From Nocardiopsis listeri NBRC 13360 (GTDB lineage Bacteria; Actinomycetota; Actinomycetes; Streptosporangiales; Streptosporangiaceae), in contig NZ_BCSH01000049.1 of assembly GCF_001570765.1 (NCBI RefSeq), positions 1 through 64,000 of the forward strand: 64,000 nucleotides of DNA, written 5' to 3'. A program made the translations under genes and the position numbers. Under the pieces are notes generated by a model. The model was not told the origin of the DNA. It saw only the letters and a program-made list of their open reading frames with translations, and did not search any database. Shown one piece after another: positions 17,366-27,400 of this stretch (its first letter is position 1; each line of letters opens with the position of its first letter).

Positions 17366-17721
17366 GGTGTGGCACCTCCGGGGACGAAGCGTTCGACAGG
17401 GGCGACCGACACGTGTTCCACAGACCAGGTCGCCCCCGGTACGAGGCTGGGGACGGTACCGGTCACGGTGACTCTGACCTCCTCTGTGCCGCGATCGACG
17501 GAGACGTCGACGTCCCGTAGGACCGTTCCGGCGGCCGGGGCCGCCGTCGCGGCCCCTTCCACGGTGCGCGCCTGTTCGGCGGTGCGCCGCGCGAGGTCGG
17601 CCGCGACGTGTTCGCCGTGCGTCCACAGGGCGGCCTGGACGACCAGCATCACCAGGAGCAGGAGCGCGGGGGCGGCGATCGCCAGCTCGGCGCTGCCTCG
17701 GTCGTCTTCGTACTGACGCAA
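17362..17721 (-). CDS. TadE-like minor pseudopilin
   Basis: A 119-residue TadE-family protein with the same N-terminal design as its downstream neighbour: DDRGSAELAIAAPALLLLV, a conserved Glu at the cleavage region and a hydrophobic helix. The outer domain has alternating Val/Thr strands and no cysteine. Starts at TTG 17721 with GGAG about eight bases upstream. Tandem TadE genes are normal in actinobacterial Tad loci and probably act as minor subunits priming the pilus. Confidence 0.8.
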   Translation of the reverse strand: MRQYEDDRGSAELAIAAPALLLLVMLVVQAALWTHGEHVAADLARRTAEQARTVEGAATAAPAAGTVLRDVDVSVDRGTEEVRVTVTGTVPSLVPGATWSVEHVSVAPVERFVPGGATP

Positions 17722-17730
17722 CGGTGGCTC

Positions 17731-17907
17731 CTACTCGCCGCCGCCGATGAGGGCGATCTGCTCGGTGGCGACCTTGCCGATGGCGGCGACCGCGGCGAGG
17801 GCGATACCGACGAGCACCGCGGTGATGATGACGGTCTCGGTCGAGTAGCCACCGTCGTCCTTGGGCGGGGTCAGCGCGGCGAGGATGCGGACGTACAGGC
17901 CTTGCAT
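17731..17907 (-). CDS. Flp/Tad major pilin, short
   Basis: A 58-residue protein. Head MQGLYVRILAALTPPKDDGG, then YSTETVIITAVLVGIALAAV: a conserved Glu three residues into the mature region followed by one hydrophobic helix, then a short tail ending IGGGE. This is the layout of Flp-type pilins, and it lies where the major pilin is expected, between tadC and the tadE genes. GGAG lies upstream of the ATG. The likely cleavage is before the YSTE segment. Confidence 0.8.
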   Translation of the reverse strand: MQGLYVRILAALTPPKDDGGYSTETVIITAVLVGIALAAVAAIGKVATEQIALIGGGE

Positions 17908-17929
17908 GGTGTTTCTCCAGGTGAGCGGG

Positions 17930-18823
17930 TCAGGTTTGGAAGAGGATGAGGCTCATGGCCGGGTAGCCCAGCAGGACTAGGAACCCGGTGAACAGCAGGA
18001 CGACGGGCAGACTCATCCGTTCGGTCGCGGACTGGGCGGTGGCCTCCATCTCGGCGAGGAACTGCACGCGCAGGGTCCTGGCCTTGGCCGCCAGGGAGCC
18101 GCGTACCCGTGCGCCGTCGGCGCCGGCCAGGTGCAGGCTCGCGGACAGTTCGGCGAACTCGGGGATGTCGTAGCGTTCTCCGAGGTCGCGCAGGATCCGC
18201 CAGGCCGGGGTCCGGGTGAGGGACGCTTCCCGTAGTGCGTCGCGGATGGCGGTCATCGCCCATCCCCCGCCGTGCGCGGAGGCGTCGGTGAGGGCTCCGC
18301 TGACCCCGGCGCCCCCGGCGAGGGAGACCACCACGAGGTCGGCGAAGCCCGACAGGGTGCGACGCATCTCCTCTCGACGCTTGGTCGCCTCGTCGTTGAG
18401 GGACAGGTCCGGGGCGAACCACATGAGTACGAGGAAGCCGGCCCACGACAGCAGGGATACGAGGGGCGGGAGCAGCACTCCGAAGGAGGCCAGGAGCATA
18501 CCGGCCAGCGGGGGGAAGACCAGGCCCACCACGACCCCGGACACCTTCTCCGCGAGGTAGCCGCCCGTCTCCCGGTCGCACACGCGCAGGTTCCGAACGG
18601 CGCGGGGACCGGGAAGTCCCGCCGCTCGCAGCAGGGGAACGCCCACCCGACCGACCCGGGAGAGGAACCCGTCCTCTTGTCGACGTGGTCTTTCCACGGG
18701 GGTCGGTTCGGGGTCGCTCAGACGTTCGGCCAGGCTCGGCCGAGCCCAGCGGGCCGCCGCCAGCGCCCACAGCGCCAGGCCCAGTGCGGCGCCCGCCAGG
18801 GCCGCCGCGGTCACGGGGTTCAC
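17930..18823 (-). CDS. tadC: TadC, inner-membrane platform protein
   Basis: A 297-residue type II secretion F-domain protein. Hydrophobic segments lie at the N-terminus, around residues 105-150, and at the C-terminus (VVLLFTGFLVLLGYPAM). Between them is the helical GspF domain with the LVVVSLAGGAGVSGAL motif. With TadB it forms the membrane platform driven by TadA. GTG start overlaps the tadB stop as GTGA. Confidence 0.85.
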   Translation of the reverse strand: MNPVTAAALAGAALGLALWALAAARWARPSLAERLSDPEPTPVERPRRQEDGFLSRVGRVGVPLLRAAGLPGPRAVRNLRVCDRETGGYLAEKVSGVVVGLVFPPLAGMLLASFGVLLPPLVSLLSWAGFLVLMWFAPDLSLNDEATKRREEMRRTLSGFADLVVVSLAGGAGVSGALTDASAHGGGWAMTAIRDALREASLTRTPAWRILRDLGERYDIPEFAELSASLHLAGADGARVRGSLAAKARTLRVQFLAEMEATAQSATERMSLPVVLLFTGFLVLLGYPAMSLILFQT

Positions 18824-19668
18824 AGGGCGGCCTCCTTGGCCGGGTCGGGGGCGAGGACGCGCGGGCCGAGGGAGAAGCGGGACATGCGCGTCATCCACAC
18901 CACGGCGGTGGCCCACAGGGCGCCGATGCCCGCAAGCATGGTCTGGCCGAGGAAGCCGTCGAACGGCTCGAGGTAGTCGGGGTTGAACAAGAGCAGGAAG
19001 GCCCCCATCCCGAGCGTGGCGCCCATGATGATGCGCGAGGAGGTGCGCAGCCGCGCCCGGCTCGCGGACACCTTGACCAGCATCGCCGCCTGGTCGCGGG
19101 CGGACTCGGCCAGCGCTCCGAGCAGGACGCCCAGGTCGGTGGCGTGGCGGGTGGCCGACATGGACAGGGCCGAGGCGACCAGGTCACCGGTGGGGTTGTC
19201 GACGGTCTCGGCGAAGACGTGCAGCGCCTCGTGGGGTTCACGACCGCCGCGCATGTCGTCGGCGAGCCGGTGGACGGCCTCGCGCAGCGGTTCGGGGGCG
19301 ATGGGCGCGGTGGCCGCGATCGCCTGGTGCAGGCCCGAGGAGCCGGCCATGAGGTCACGGAGCATCTCGGTCCAGGCGGCGACCGCCTCGACCCCCTCGA
19401 CCTGTTCCTTGTGTTCGGCGTCGCCGCCGAAGAGTTGCGGGGCCCACCAGAGTCCGGCGGCGGCCAGCGCCCCGGCCACGGGCCATCCGGTGAGGAACCA
19501 GGCACCCACACCGGCGGCGACCGCGAAGACGACCTTGCCCGGGCGCGGGAGCCGCAGGGGTCTACGGTCACGGGCACGCTCGGCCAGTAGTGGAGCCACC
19601 CAGAAGCACAGTAGGAACACGCCGAGGCCGACGACGCCCCCGGCGGTGGCGAGCAGGAGCGTGTTCAC
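18820..19668 (-). CDS. tadB: TadB, inner-membrane platform protein
   Basis: A 282-residue GspF-domain protein. N-terminal hydrophobic helix, a helical pair near residues 45-75, a domain with AWTEMLRDLMAGSSGLHQAI typical of TadB, and two C-terminal membrane segments. I take the GTG at 19668, which overlaps the tadA stop as GTGA like the other junctions here; a GTG three codons upstream (19677) is possible. Partner of TadC. Confidence 0.85.
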   Translation of the reverse strand: MNTLLLATAGGVVGLGVFLLCFWVAPLLAERARDRRPLRLPRPGKVVFAVAAGVGAWFLTGWPVAGALAAAGLWWAPQLFGGDAEHKEQVEGVEAVAAWTEMLRDLMAGSSGLHQAIAATAPIAPEPLREAVHRLADDMRGGREPHEALHVFAETVDNPTGDLVASALSMSATRHATDLGVLLGALAESARDQAAMLVKVSASRARLRTSSRIIMGATLGMGAFLLLFNPDYLEPFDGFLGQTMLAGIGALWATAVVWMTRMSRFSLGPRVLAPDPAKEAAL

Positions 19669-21023
19669 CGGCCCCACCCCGCCGTCCGTGCGTACAAGGC
19701 CTGCGGGTCGAAGCCGTGGTCCACGAGCACGTCGAGGGTGTCGGGGCTGGGCGGGGCGGCGTCCAGGCGGCCCTGGCGCGAGGAGTAGCGGTAGATCTCG
19801 TTGGAGACCACGTTCTGTCCCTCCGCGCCCACGACCTCGCGGACGCTGGTGACCCTGCGCTCGCCGGTGGGCAGGGCCGACACGTGCACGACCAGGTGCA
19901 CCGCCGACGCCACCAGGGAGGCGGTGGCCTCCAGCGGCAGACGTTCGGCGGACTGGGCGGCGTAGGCACCCAGCTTGGTGAAGGCGCCCGCGGAGCCGGC
20001 CGCGTGCAGGGTGGTGAGGCTGCCGTCGTTGCCCTGGCTCATGGCGTTGAGCAGGGGTACGGTCTCGCTGCCCCGTGTCTCACCGACGATGACGCGGTCG
20101 GGTGACATGCGCAGCGCGGTGCGGACCAGGTCGGCGATGGTGATCTCGCCGACGCCCTCGATGTTGGCGGGGCGCGACTGCAGCGCCACGCAGTCCGGGT
20201 GGGCCTCACGATCCTTGTCCAGGCCCAGTTCGAAGACGTCCTCGATGGTGACCAGGCGTTCGGTCGGCTCGATCTCCGAGGCGAGGGCGCGCAGCAGTGT
20301 CGTCTTGCCCGCGCCGGTGCCTCCGGTGACGACCATGTTGCGGCGCGCGGCGACGGCGGCCCGGAACAGGGACACCAGTGCGGGGTCGAGGGTGCCGAGT
20401 TTCTCCAGTCGGCGCAGCGAGGAATGCGTGTGCCGGTGCCGGCGGATCGACACCGACGGCTGGCGGGAGACCGCCATGACCGCGTTGAGGCGCTCACCGC
20501 CCGGAAGTTGCAGGTCGAGGATGGGCGCGCCCGGGTCGAAGCGGCGTTCTCCGCTCGCGGACTCGGATGCCAGGCGGCGGACCAGGACCACGACGTCGTC
20601 GACGTCGTCGAACAAGTCCTCGTGCAGGCGGCGGGTGCCGTCGGCGAGGCGCACCCAGGCGTCCACACCGTTGATGTTGATGTTCTCGATCTCCGGGTCG
20701 TCGAGCAGGGGTTGGAGGGGCCCCACCCCGGTGACCTGGGCGAGCGAGGCGGCGGCGATGGCGGCCTCGGTCTCGGGGGCCAGCAGGGCGCGGCCCCTGG
20801 CCAGGGCGGCGCGCGCCTCCTCGTCGAGGATGTTGGCGATGATCCGGTCGGCGCGGGCGCGATGCTCGGCCGGGGTGTCGGGGTCCTCCCCGCGTGTCTC
20901 GTCGGTGATGCGTTTGGCGGTCTCGGCGGACACGTAGTCGACCCATCGGGCCTCGTTCCGGCCGGCCTCCGGGTCGAGGAAACGGTCGAGGTCGGACACT
21001 CCGATGTCGTCGGGGTGGCTCAT
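19665..21023 (-). CDS. tadA: TadA/CpaF-type secretion ATPase
   Basis: A 452-residue hexameric ATPase powering pilus assembly. Walker A is GGTGAGKTT (about residue 231), the Asp box is TIEDVFELGL, Walker B is DRVIVGETRG (about 304-313), and a His box has LTTLHAAG. The N-terminal domain has the usual GVGPLQPLLDDPEIENI motif for CpaF proteins. Normal length and complete motifs, so it should be active. Stop overlaps the tadB start. Confidence 0.93.
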   Translation of the reverse strand: MSHPDDIGVSDLDRFLDPEAGRNEARWVDYVSAETAKRITDETRGEDPDTPAEHRARADRIIANILDEEARAALARGRALLAPETEAAIAAASLAQVTGVGPLQPLLDDPEIENININGVDAWVRLADGTRRLHEDLFDDVDDVVVLVRRLASESASGERRFDPGAPILDLQLPGGERLNAVMAVSRQPSVSIRRHRHTHSSLRRLEKLGTLDPALVSLFRAAVAARRNMVVTGGTGAGKTTLLRALASEIEPTERLVTIEDVFELGLDKDREAHPDCVALQSRPANIEGVGEITIADLVRTALRMSPDRVIVGETRGSETVPLLNAMSQGNDGSLTTLHAAGSAGAFTKLGAYAAQSAERLPLEATASLVASAVHLVVHVSALPTGERRVTSVREVVGAEGQNVVSNEIYRYSSRQGRLDAAPPSPDTLDVLVDHGFDPQALYARTAGWGR

Positions 21024-21769
21024 ACCGTCACCTCCGGCGCACGTGGCACGGAAGGCGACGGCCGCTCCGGTTCGGTGGCGTCGAGTTCCGTCGCCAGGGC
21101 GCCCACCGCCTTGAACAGGGGGCGGCGCCGGGGGCGGGCGAGGTCGCCCTCACCCCGTAGGAACCGGGCCGAGCGGTCATCGGCGGGAACGCGTCCCCAC
21201 ACGGCCGGGCCGAGGGCGTCCGCGATCTCGCCCACGCCGCCCCTGCCACCCGAGACGACCACGCGCAGGTCGTTGCCGGGGAAGGTCGGGGCGAGCAGGT
21301 GTTCGCGGGCCCGACGCAGTTCGGTGAGCCCTTCGGAGACCACGAGCACCGTGTGGTCGGCCCGTGCGGCGAGGGCGTGGGCCGGGGAGGAGGTGGTCAG
21401 GCGCCCCAGGTCCAACACGACGACCGGCGCGTCCATGGTGGAGAACGACAGCGGTTGACGGCCCAGCAGGCGTACCGCGCCCTCGGCCGGTTCGCCGGTC
21501 ACCGGCGCCGGGCAGACCCTCAGCCCGCCGGGCAGGGTCTGGGTGTGCTCCTCCAGGTCGGCGCTGCCCCGGCGTAGGGCGGCGGCGAGACTGGTGAGTC
21601 CGGGTTCGGTGGGGACGCGCCGCCATACGGAGAGCGCTCCACCGGCGGGGTCGGCTTCCATCAGGACCCCGGGCTCCTCCCCCGGCCAGACCCCGGCCAG
21701 GGCCATGCCCACGCTGGTCACGCCCGGGGATCCGCCCAGGGAGAAGAGGGCGACCGTGCGGGTCATCAT
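21020..21769 (-). CDS. TadZ/CpaE-like ParA-family protein with degenerate P-loop
   Basis: A 249-residue MinD/ParA-like protein upstream of tadA, where CpaE/TadZ localisation factors sit. The fold is visible (ALFSLGGSPGVTS, then GVLMEADPAGG, VVVLDLG and LVVSEG). The P-loop should read KGGxGKT; here both lysines are missing (LGGSPGVTS), so ATP hydrolysis is doubtful, as in several TadZ proteins. The ATG overlaps the previous stop as ATGA. Likely anchors the Tad complex to a site in the cell. Confidence 0.7.
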   Translation of the reverse strand: MMTRTVALFSLGGSPGVTSVGMALAGVWPGEEPGVLMEADPAGGALSVWRRVPTEPGLTSLAAALRRGSADLEEHTQTLPGGLRVCPAPVTGEPAEGAVRLLGRQPLSFSTMDAPVVVLDLGRLTTSSPAHALAARADHTVLVVSEGLTELRRAREHLLAPTFPGNDLRVVVSGGRGGVGEIADALGPAVWGRVPADDRSARFLRGEGDLARPRRRPLFKAVGALATELDATEPERPSPSVPRAPEVTV

Positions 21770-22440
21770 TGCCCTCCGCGCGGGTGGACCTGAACGAGGC
21801 TGATCCGCCCGGCCGCCGCCGCGTCGGCGATGCGCGCGGCGTCGGCGGAGGAGACCAGCAGCTCGGCGTTGACGGCGCCCTCGACCCCGGGGTCGGGGGT
21901 GAGGGTGCGTACCAGGGCGAGGTAGGCCTGGGGGGCACCTTCCTCGGTCTCCTCGCCGCCACCGACGATCACCGAGACGTTGGCGCCCGCGCCCAGGGAT
22001 GCGGGGAAACGCCCGGGCTGGAGGGTGGCGCCGACCAGGGCCCGGTCGGTCTCGGGGAACTCCGCGTCACTTCCGAGCCCGGCCTCGGGGACGACACCTC
22101 CTTCGACCACGGGCAGGGTGAGGGTCTGCCCGACGATCTCCTCCATGCGTCCGGCGTCCACGAAGGAGATGTCGGAGGAGATGGCCATCTCGGATACGCG
22201 CAGGTCGGAGAGGGTGAGGACATGGCCGGCGGACAGGTCCTCGTCGGCGACCACGACCCCGGTCCGGTCGTCGATGCGTTCCAGGGCGAGGACCCCGCCG
22301 AGCGCGCCCGCCGTCGTCAGGGTCAGTGCCAGGACCAGCCAGCGCCAGCGCTTGGGGCCTCCGCCGGAGAGCCGTACGGCGGGGGCTTGTTGTGCGGGAC
22401 GCCCCGCCCGGAGGGGCGGGGCCGTCGTTGTCTCGACCAC
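21766..22440 (-). CDS. SAF-domain CpaB-like pilus assembly protein
   Basis: A 224-residue protein with a hydrophobic helix at about residues 34-54 and then a SAF domain (VVVADEDLSAGHVLTLSDLR), the hallmark of CpaB/RcpC proteins. The C-terminal half is beta-rich. CpaB proteins span the envelope at the base of the pilus. The start is taken as GTG 22440; the ribosome-binding site is weak. It leads the core tad operon. Confidence 0.7.
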   Translation of the reverse strand: MVETTTAPPLRAGRPAQQAPAVRLSGGGPKRWRWLVLALTLTTAGALGGVLALERIDDRTGVVVADEDLSAGHVLTLSDLRVSEMAISSDISFVDAGRMEEIVGQTLTLPVVEGGVVPEAGLGSDAEFPETDRALVGATLQPGRFPASLGAGANVSVIVGGGEETEEGAPQAYLALVRTLTPDPGVEGAVNAELLVSSADAARIADAAAAGRISLVQVHPRGGQ

Positions 22441-22480
22441 GTCTGTCTCAGTTCTTCTCGGTGTTACCGGGTGTCCGTGG

Positions 22481-23353
22481 TCACTGGGTGTCCGTGACCA
22501 GCCCGTGGGATTCACGGACGGTGAGGTCGACCTCGGAGGTGCTGACGAGTCCGTCCAGGGCGCCGCCGGCACCGTCGGAGAGGCTCCACTCGGTGTCCCA
22601 GAGCACGTGGACGGTGACCGTTCGGGTGGCCTCACCCGTCGCGTCGGAGGTGTCGGATGCGGAGGTGTAGACGTGCCCGCAGTCCGGGGACTCGGAGTCG
22701 GCGTCGTGCGTCGTCGCGTTGAACGGTGTGCCGGGGCCCTCGCACTCCACGGTGGTGCCGTCGCCCATGGTCCAGACGGTGCGCACGGGGGCCGCCGTCA
22801 CGGTCAGGGACTCGGAGCCGAGTTCGGCGGAGACGGATTCGGCGTCCCATCCCTCGGGCTCGACCCACAGCCACAGCGGAGCGTTGACCAGGATCAGGGA
22901 GTCGGTGCCCGGGGAGGTGGCGATCGTCGGTTCGGGGAGTTCGAAGGAGGCCATGGCCTCCTCCAGTGTCGCGAAGGGGTCGGTGCCCTCCTCGCCCTCT
23001 TCCGCCTCGGCGAAGATGGCCTCCCAGTCCATGGCGTCCCAGTCGATGTCGTTCTCCCAGTCGACACCGATGTCGTCCCAGTCGATGGCGTCCCAATCGA
23101 CGTGGTCATATTCGCTCGACCCGGTGCCGGCGTCGGCGCCGCCGGACCCGTCGGTGCCGGGTGTGCCCGGGGTCCCTCCGTGCTCCAGCAGCCACCGGAA
23201 CCGGATCTGGCAGCCGTTGCCGCCGGAGCTCCCGCACTCGACACTACCGAGGAAGGAACCGTCGTCGGCGTGGGCGGGTGATGCGGCGCTCACGGTGGCG
23301 AGCACCAACAAGGCGGCGGCCATGGCCGCCGTGGGGGGTAGTGGTCTCAACAT
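22481..23353 (-). CDS. secreted protein with Asp-Trp repeats and a PKD-like segment
   Basis: A 290-residue secreted protein. Signal peptide residues 1-31 (MLRPLPPTAAMAA ... SPAHA). After a Gly/Thr-rich stretch, residues about 80-112 hold an unusual acidic run of short repeats: HVDWDAIDWDDIGVDW, then NDIDWDAMDWEAIF, with Trp every five to six residues. The C-terminal 170 residues include VWTMGDGTTVECEGPG and DCGHVYTSAS, typical of PKD-like domains found in Tad loci. The ATG overlaps the end of the lipoprotein gene by seven bases. Presumably a surface or pilus-associated protein; function unknown. Confidence 0.65.
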   Translation of the reverse strand: MLRPLPPTAAMAAALLVLATVSAASPAHADDGSFLGSVECGSSGGNGCQIRFRWLLEHGGTPGTPGTDGSGGADAGTGSSEYDHVDWDAIDWDDIGVDWENDIDWDAMDWEAIFAEAEEGEEGTDPFATLEEAMASFELPEPTIATSPGTDSLILVNAPLWLWVEPEGWDAESVSAELGSESLTVTAAPVRTVWTMGDGTTVECEGPGTPFNATTHDADSESPDCGHVYTSASDTSDATGEATRTVTVHVLWDTEWSLSDGAGGALDGLVSTSEVDLTVRESHGLVTDTQ

Positions 23354-23850
23354 GATCCTGCTTCCCAGATGCGCAGTTCGGACACGCGCCAGGCGAGTCC
23401 GTCGTGGATGAGCGTGGCGTCCACTCGTCGTGCTCCCGCCGTTCCCCCGGTCCCACCGGTTCCCCAGGCGGAGTCGTCGACGCAGTCGTCGACCACCGCG
23501 CGTTCGGGGCCCTCGACGTCGATGCCGGGGTCCAAGACGGGTTCCCCCTCGGTCTCGCCGCCGGCGGCCGCTTCGGCCAGTGCCGTGCGCATGAGTTCGC
23601 GCGCGCTTCCGACGGCGTGGTCGTCGAGGGCGCGTGAAGCCTCCTCGTCCCCGTGGGAGGCCGCCACCACGGCGTCCCACATCCCGGTGTAGGCGGCCAG
23701 TGCGGCCTCCTCCTCACCGGAGGGGGAAGCGGTGGAGGGTGCGGCGTCGGGGGCTTCATCGGCCTCCGGGGCGGCTATGGAGCAACCGGTGACACAGAGT
23801 AAGAGCAAAACGGCTACGTAAGCCGTCATATGGGCCGAGCCGGAACTCAT
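23347..23850 (-). CDS. putative lipoprotein at head of Tad locus
   Basis: A 167-residue protein with a lipobox LLLLCVTGC near residue 23, an Ala/Pro/Glu-rich linker, and a C-terminal domain with alternating strands ending in RVDATLIHDGLAWRVSEL, similar in style to small NTF2-like or SnoaL-like lipoproteins. The start is uncertain: ATG 23850 (GAAGGG about 11 bases upstream) or ATG 23829. First gene of the Tad operon, so it may be a pilus accessory factor. No family assigned. Confidence 0.55.
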   Translation of the reverse strand: MSSGSAHMTAYVAVLLLLCVTGCSIAAPEADEAPDAAPSTASPSGEEEAALAAYTGMWDAVVAASHGDEEASRALDDHAVGSARELMRTALAEAAAGGETEGEPVLDPGIDVEGPERAVVDDCVDDSAWGTGGTGGTAGARRVDATLIHDGLAWRVSELRIWEAGSC

Positions 23851-24433
23851 CGCGGCCTGATCCCTTCGATGTACTCCGCAGGCGATGCGGAACCGAGGCG
23901 GGGTGGGGGCGGGATCGGAGAGCTCCATCCCGTGGGACAGGAGCAGGGGAGCGGGAACGAGTCAGATGTGGTTTTCCGTGTGTTTTGTTATGTCTTTGCC
24001 AGCCGAAAGCCTACCCAGCACACACGAAGCCCAACAACCCTCCAACAGATGAAAAGCACGCAACAAAACGGATCCCGTTGAGAACCGAAACCCGCCACCG
24101 CGCAAGAGGACGATCTTCACCGCCAGGGTCGACCGGCACCGAAACCGACCTCCCGGTGAGGAAAGCCCACATCACCAAGGTGCGGCACGAACAAGCACAG
24201 CCGCACCGATGCCCGCATCACCCTCGATGGCGACCTTTCGAGGGGGTGATCACCCCCTCGAAAGGTGATGCCTGTCACGCTTACTTCTCCATGAGAGGAA
24301 CACGGGCACGACCATAAGGACCATCGGCGCGCTTACCGAACACACTCACCCCGCCACCGCCATGTTCATGCGATGGCACACGAACGGCGAGCCTTCCCGG
24401 CCCCGGTCCGCATCCCCTTCCCCCAGGCGTTGC
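23851..24433. other. intergenic region between Tad and type VII loci
   Basis: About 580 bases of lower GC. It must hold the Tad promoter on its left. Its right half contains a perfect palindrome listed separately. No gene is supported; open frames here lack start signals. Confidence 0.5.
24233..24266. repeat. perfect 34-bp palindrome without loop
   Basis: Left arm ACCTTTCGAGGGGGTGA (24233-24249) is followed at once by its exact reverse complement. CATCACC (24216-24222) and GGTGATG (24264-24270) form a further outer inverted pair. It lies about 170 bases past the EccA-like stop and has no T-tract. It may be a terminator or a large dyad for a DNA-binding protein. Confidence 0.85.
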
Positions 24434-27400
24434 TCAGGGCGCGGGCACGTCCTCGGGTACCAGAGTGGTGAGGTCTTCGCGGGTGGGGTCGGGCAGGTGC
24501 ACCAGCCGACCTGCCTGGCGGGTCATCATCCGCTCCAGGGCCTGCCGAGCGTAGCGCGCGTTGCCGAACGACGCCGTCCGCGGCACTGCGGCGAAGTGCT
24601 CGTGCAGCCGTTCCACGGTCTCCGGCGCGCAAGCGTAGCCGTTGGAATCGGCCATACGCAGGATGATGGTGACCAGTTCGTCGTCGGAGTAGTCGGCGAA
24701 CTCCACTTGGTGGCTGAACCGGGAGGCCAGGCCGGGGTTGGACGCCAGGAACCGGTTCATCTCGGCGGTGTAGCCGGCGACGATCACCACCACCTCGTCT
24801 CGGTGGTCCTCCATCAGCTTCACCAGGGTGTCCACCGCTTCCTGGCCGAAGTCCCCGCCGGTGCCCCCTTGGGGGGTCAAGGCGTAGGCCTCGTCGATGA
24901 ACAGCACCCCACCGCGCGCGCGTTCGAACACCTCCGTGGTGAGCTGGGCGGTGTGACCGATGTAGCGTCCGACGAGGTCGGCGCGGGCCGCCTCCACGAT
25001 CTGGGGGGTGGGCAGCACGCCCAAGGCGTTGAGCAGTTCCCCGTAGAGCCGGGCCACGGTGGTCTTGCCCGTTCCGGGCGATCCGGCGAAGACCAGGTGG
25101 TGGCTCATGACCGGTACGGGCAGTCCCATCCGGCGGCGCTGGTGACCGGTCGCGATCAGGTTGACCAGATCGGTCACCGTGGACTTGACTTGCGCCAGCC
25201 CCACCATTTCGGTCAGCTCGGCGCGCAGGCGCGTGAGCCTGTCCTCCCCGTCGGCGTCGCCGTCCGGTCCGGCCGGCCGCACTCCGAGGTCCTCGGGCAG
25301 TAGACGGGACAGCTCCCCCGGGTCACCGGGGACCGTCGCGCCGAGCCGGAACGCCTGTCGGTCGACCATCTCCTCGAAGGTTTGGCGGGCCGTACGCCCG
25401 TTGCCGAACGTGGCGCCCTTGGGCATGCGGTCGAAGTACCCGCGCAGAGCCACCTCGGTGTCGGGCGAAAGCTCGTAGTGGGATACCGCGCACATCCTTT
25501 GGACGATGCTGACCAGGTTGTCCGTCGTGTAGTTGGGAAACTCGATGGTGCGGCTGAACCGCGACGCCATACCCGGGTTCGCGGCCAGGAATCGCGCCAT
25601 CTCATCGGTGTAGCCCGCAGCGATGACGACCACGTCGTCACGGTGGTCCTCCATCAGCTTCACCAGGGTGTCGATCGCCTCGCGGCCGAAGTCCGCGCCG
25701 CTGCCGCCACCGTCCTGTTGGGTGGCGAGCGTGTACGCCTCGTCGATGAACAGCACGCCGCCACGCGCCTTGTCGAACACCTCGGTGGTCTTGATCGCGG
25801 TGCCGCCCACGTACTGCGACACCAGGTCGGCTCGGGCCACCTCCACGACGTGACCATAGCGCAGCACGTCGAGGTCGGCGAGGATGCGACCGTAGAGGCG
25901 CGCGACGGTGGTCTTGCCGGTGCCCGGCGGGCCACCGAAGACCAAGTGGCGGCCCATGTTCAGCGAGGGAAGGCCCATCTCCGCCCGTCGCTGCGCCAGC
26001 TGGTTGCGGTTGACGAGGGTGGTGACCTCGTGCTTGACGTTCTCCAGGCCCACCAGCTCTTCCAGTTCGGCGAGCGGGCCATCCACCTCCAACAGGCCGT
26101 CGTCGCCGGAGCCGGGCGGTTCGGCGGCCTCTGCCGGAAGCGGGGGCGGGGCGAGGGCGCCGGCCGACTCACCATAAGCGTCGGGGCTGCCATTGGCGAC
26201 GCTGACCAGCCCCTCGGCGCGCACGCGCTCGCTGCGCACCGTCTGGCGCAGGCCCGCACGCTGGTTGTCGTGTACAGAGCAGGCGTCCAGTGTGACGTCC
26301 TCGGCACTGTGAACCAGGACACCGTCGCCGACGTTGCCGAAGACCTCGCAATGGCGCAGGTCGGCGCGGGCACCGGCGGCCACCATCGCTCCGTTGCGGC
26401 CGCCGCCTTGCATACGCGATCGCAGCGCGGTGACCTCCCCACCGGGCTGAACGGAGATCCCGTCACCGCCGCATTCGGCCACGTCACAGTCCCGCAGGTC
26501 GGCCACCGCGTCCGTGGCGACCGTGACGCCATTGTCGCGGGCGGCGCGCACCCGCACGTTGCTCAGCAGCGGGCGCGACCCGGTCCCGGCCTGGATGCCA
26601 CTGCGGCCGACCCGCTCGATCCCGACGTCCTCGACGCGGCCCTGGCTCTCGGTGGCGAAGTGCACGCCGTGTCCGCGGGCCTCGCTGATGGACACGCCGC
26701 GCAGGAACGGCGCGGCGGCCTCGATGGTGAAAGCCGACCCGGTGGTCTCCGCGACCCGGCCGCGATCGAACTCGGCGGTGCTGCCCCCGCTGACCAAGAC
26801 GCCCCCGCCGCCCTGCACCGTCATCTCCACGAACGCGGTGGAGGACCGGTCCTCGACGCGCACCGCGTCCTCCCCCGCGTCGTGCACCGCGCAGCCGGTC
26901 AGCATGCCGCGCGCCTTGCCCCAGGCGTGCACGCCCACGGTGGTCGGACGGGTGATGGTGACCCCGCTGATCTGGGGGTCGGCGCCGCTGTGCACGGCGA
27001 TGCCGCGTCCGCCGACGTCCTCGAACGCGCAGTCCTCGACACGGGGGCGTCCGCTACTGGACACCAGCAGCGCGTCCTGGGCGACGTCGTGGACTCGCAC
27101 GCGACTGATCGTGGTGGTGGCATCGTCGTCCAGGACGATGGCGGGCTTGGTGACACCGGTGATCTCGCAGTCGGCGATAGAGCCGGCCGCGCGGTCGTTG
27201 GCGAAGACACCATTGCCGCGCGCGTCACGGATGGTACAGGTGCGCACGGTGGGACGGCCCTTGCCACCGATGACCACACCGGTGCTCTCAACGTTCTCGA
27301 TGGTGCTGTCCTCAAGGACTGTGGGCTGCCCGGTGGTGATGACCACCCCGGCGCCCCCGGTGTTGGTGACCCGGCAGTCCCGCATGGCCAGCGCTCCGTC

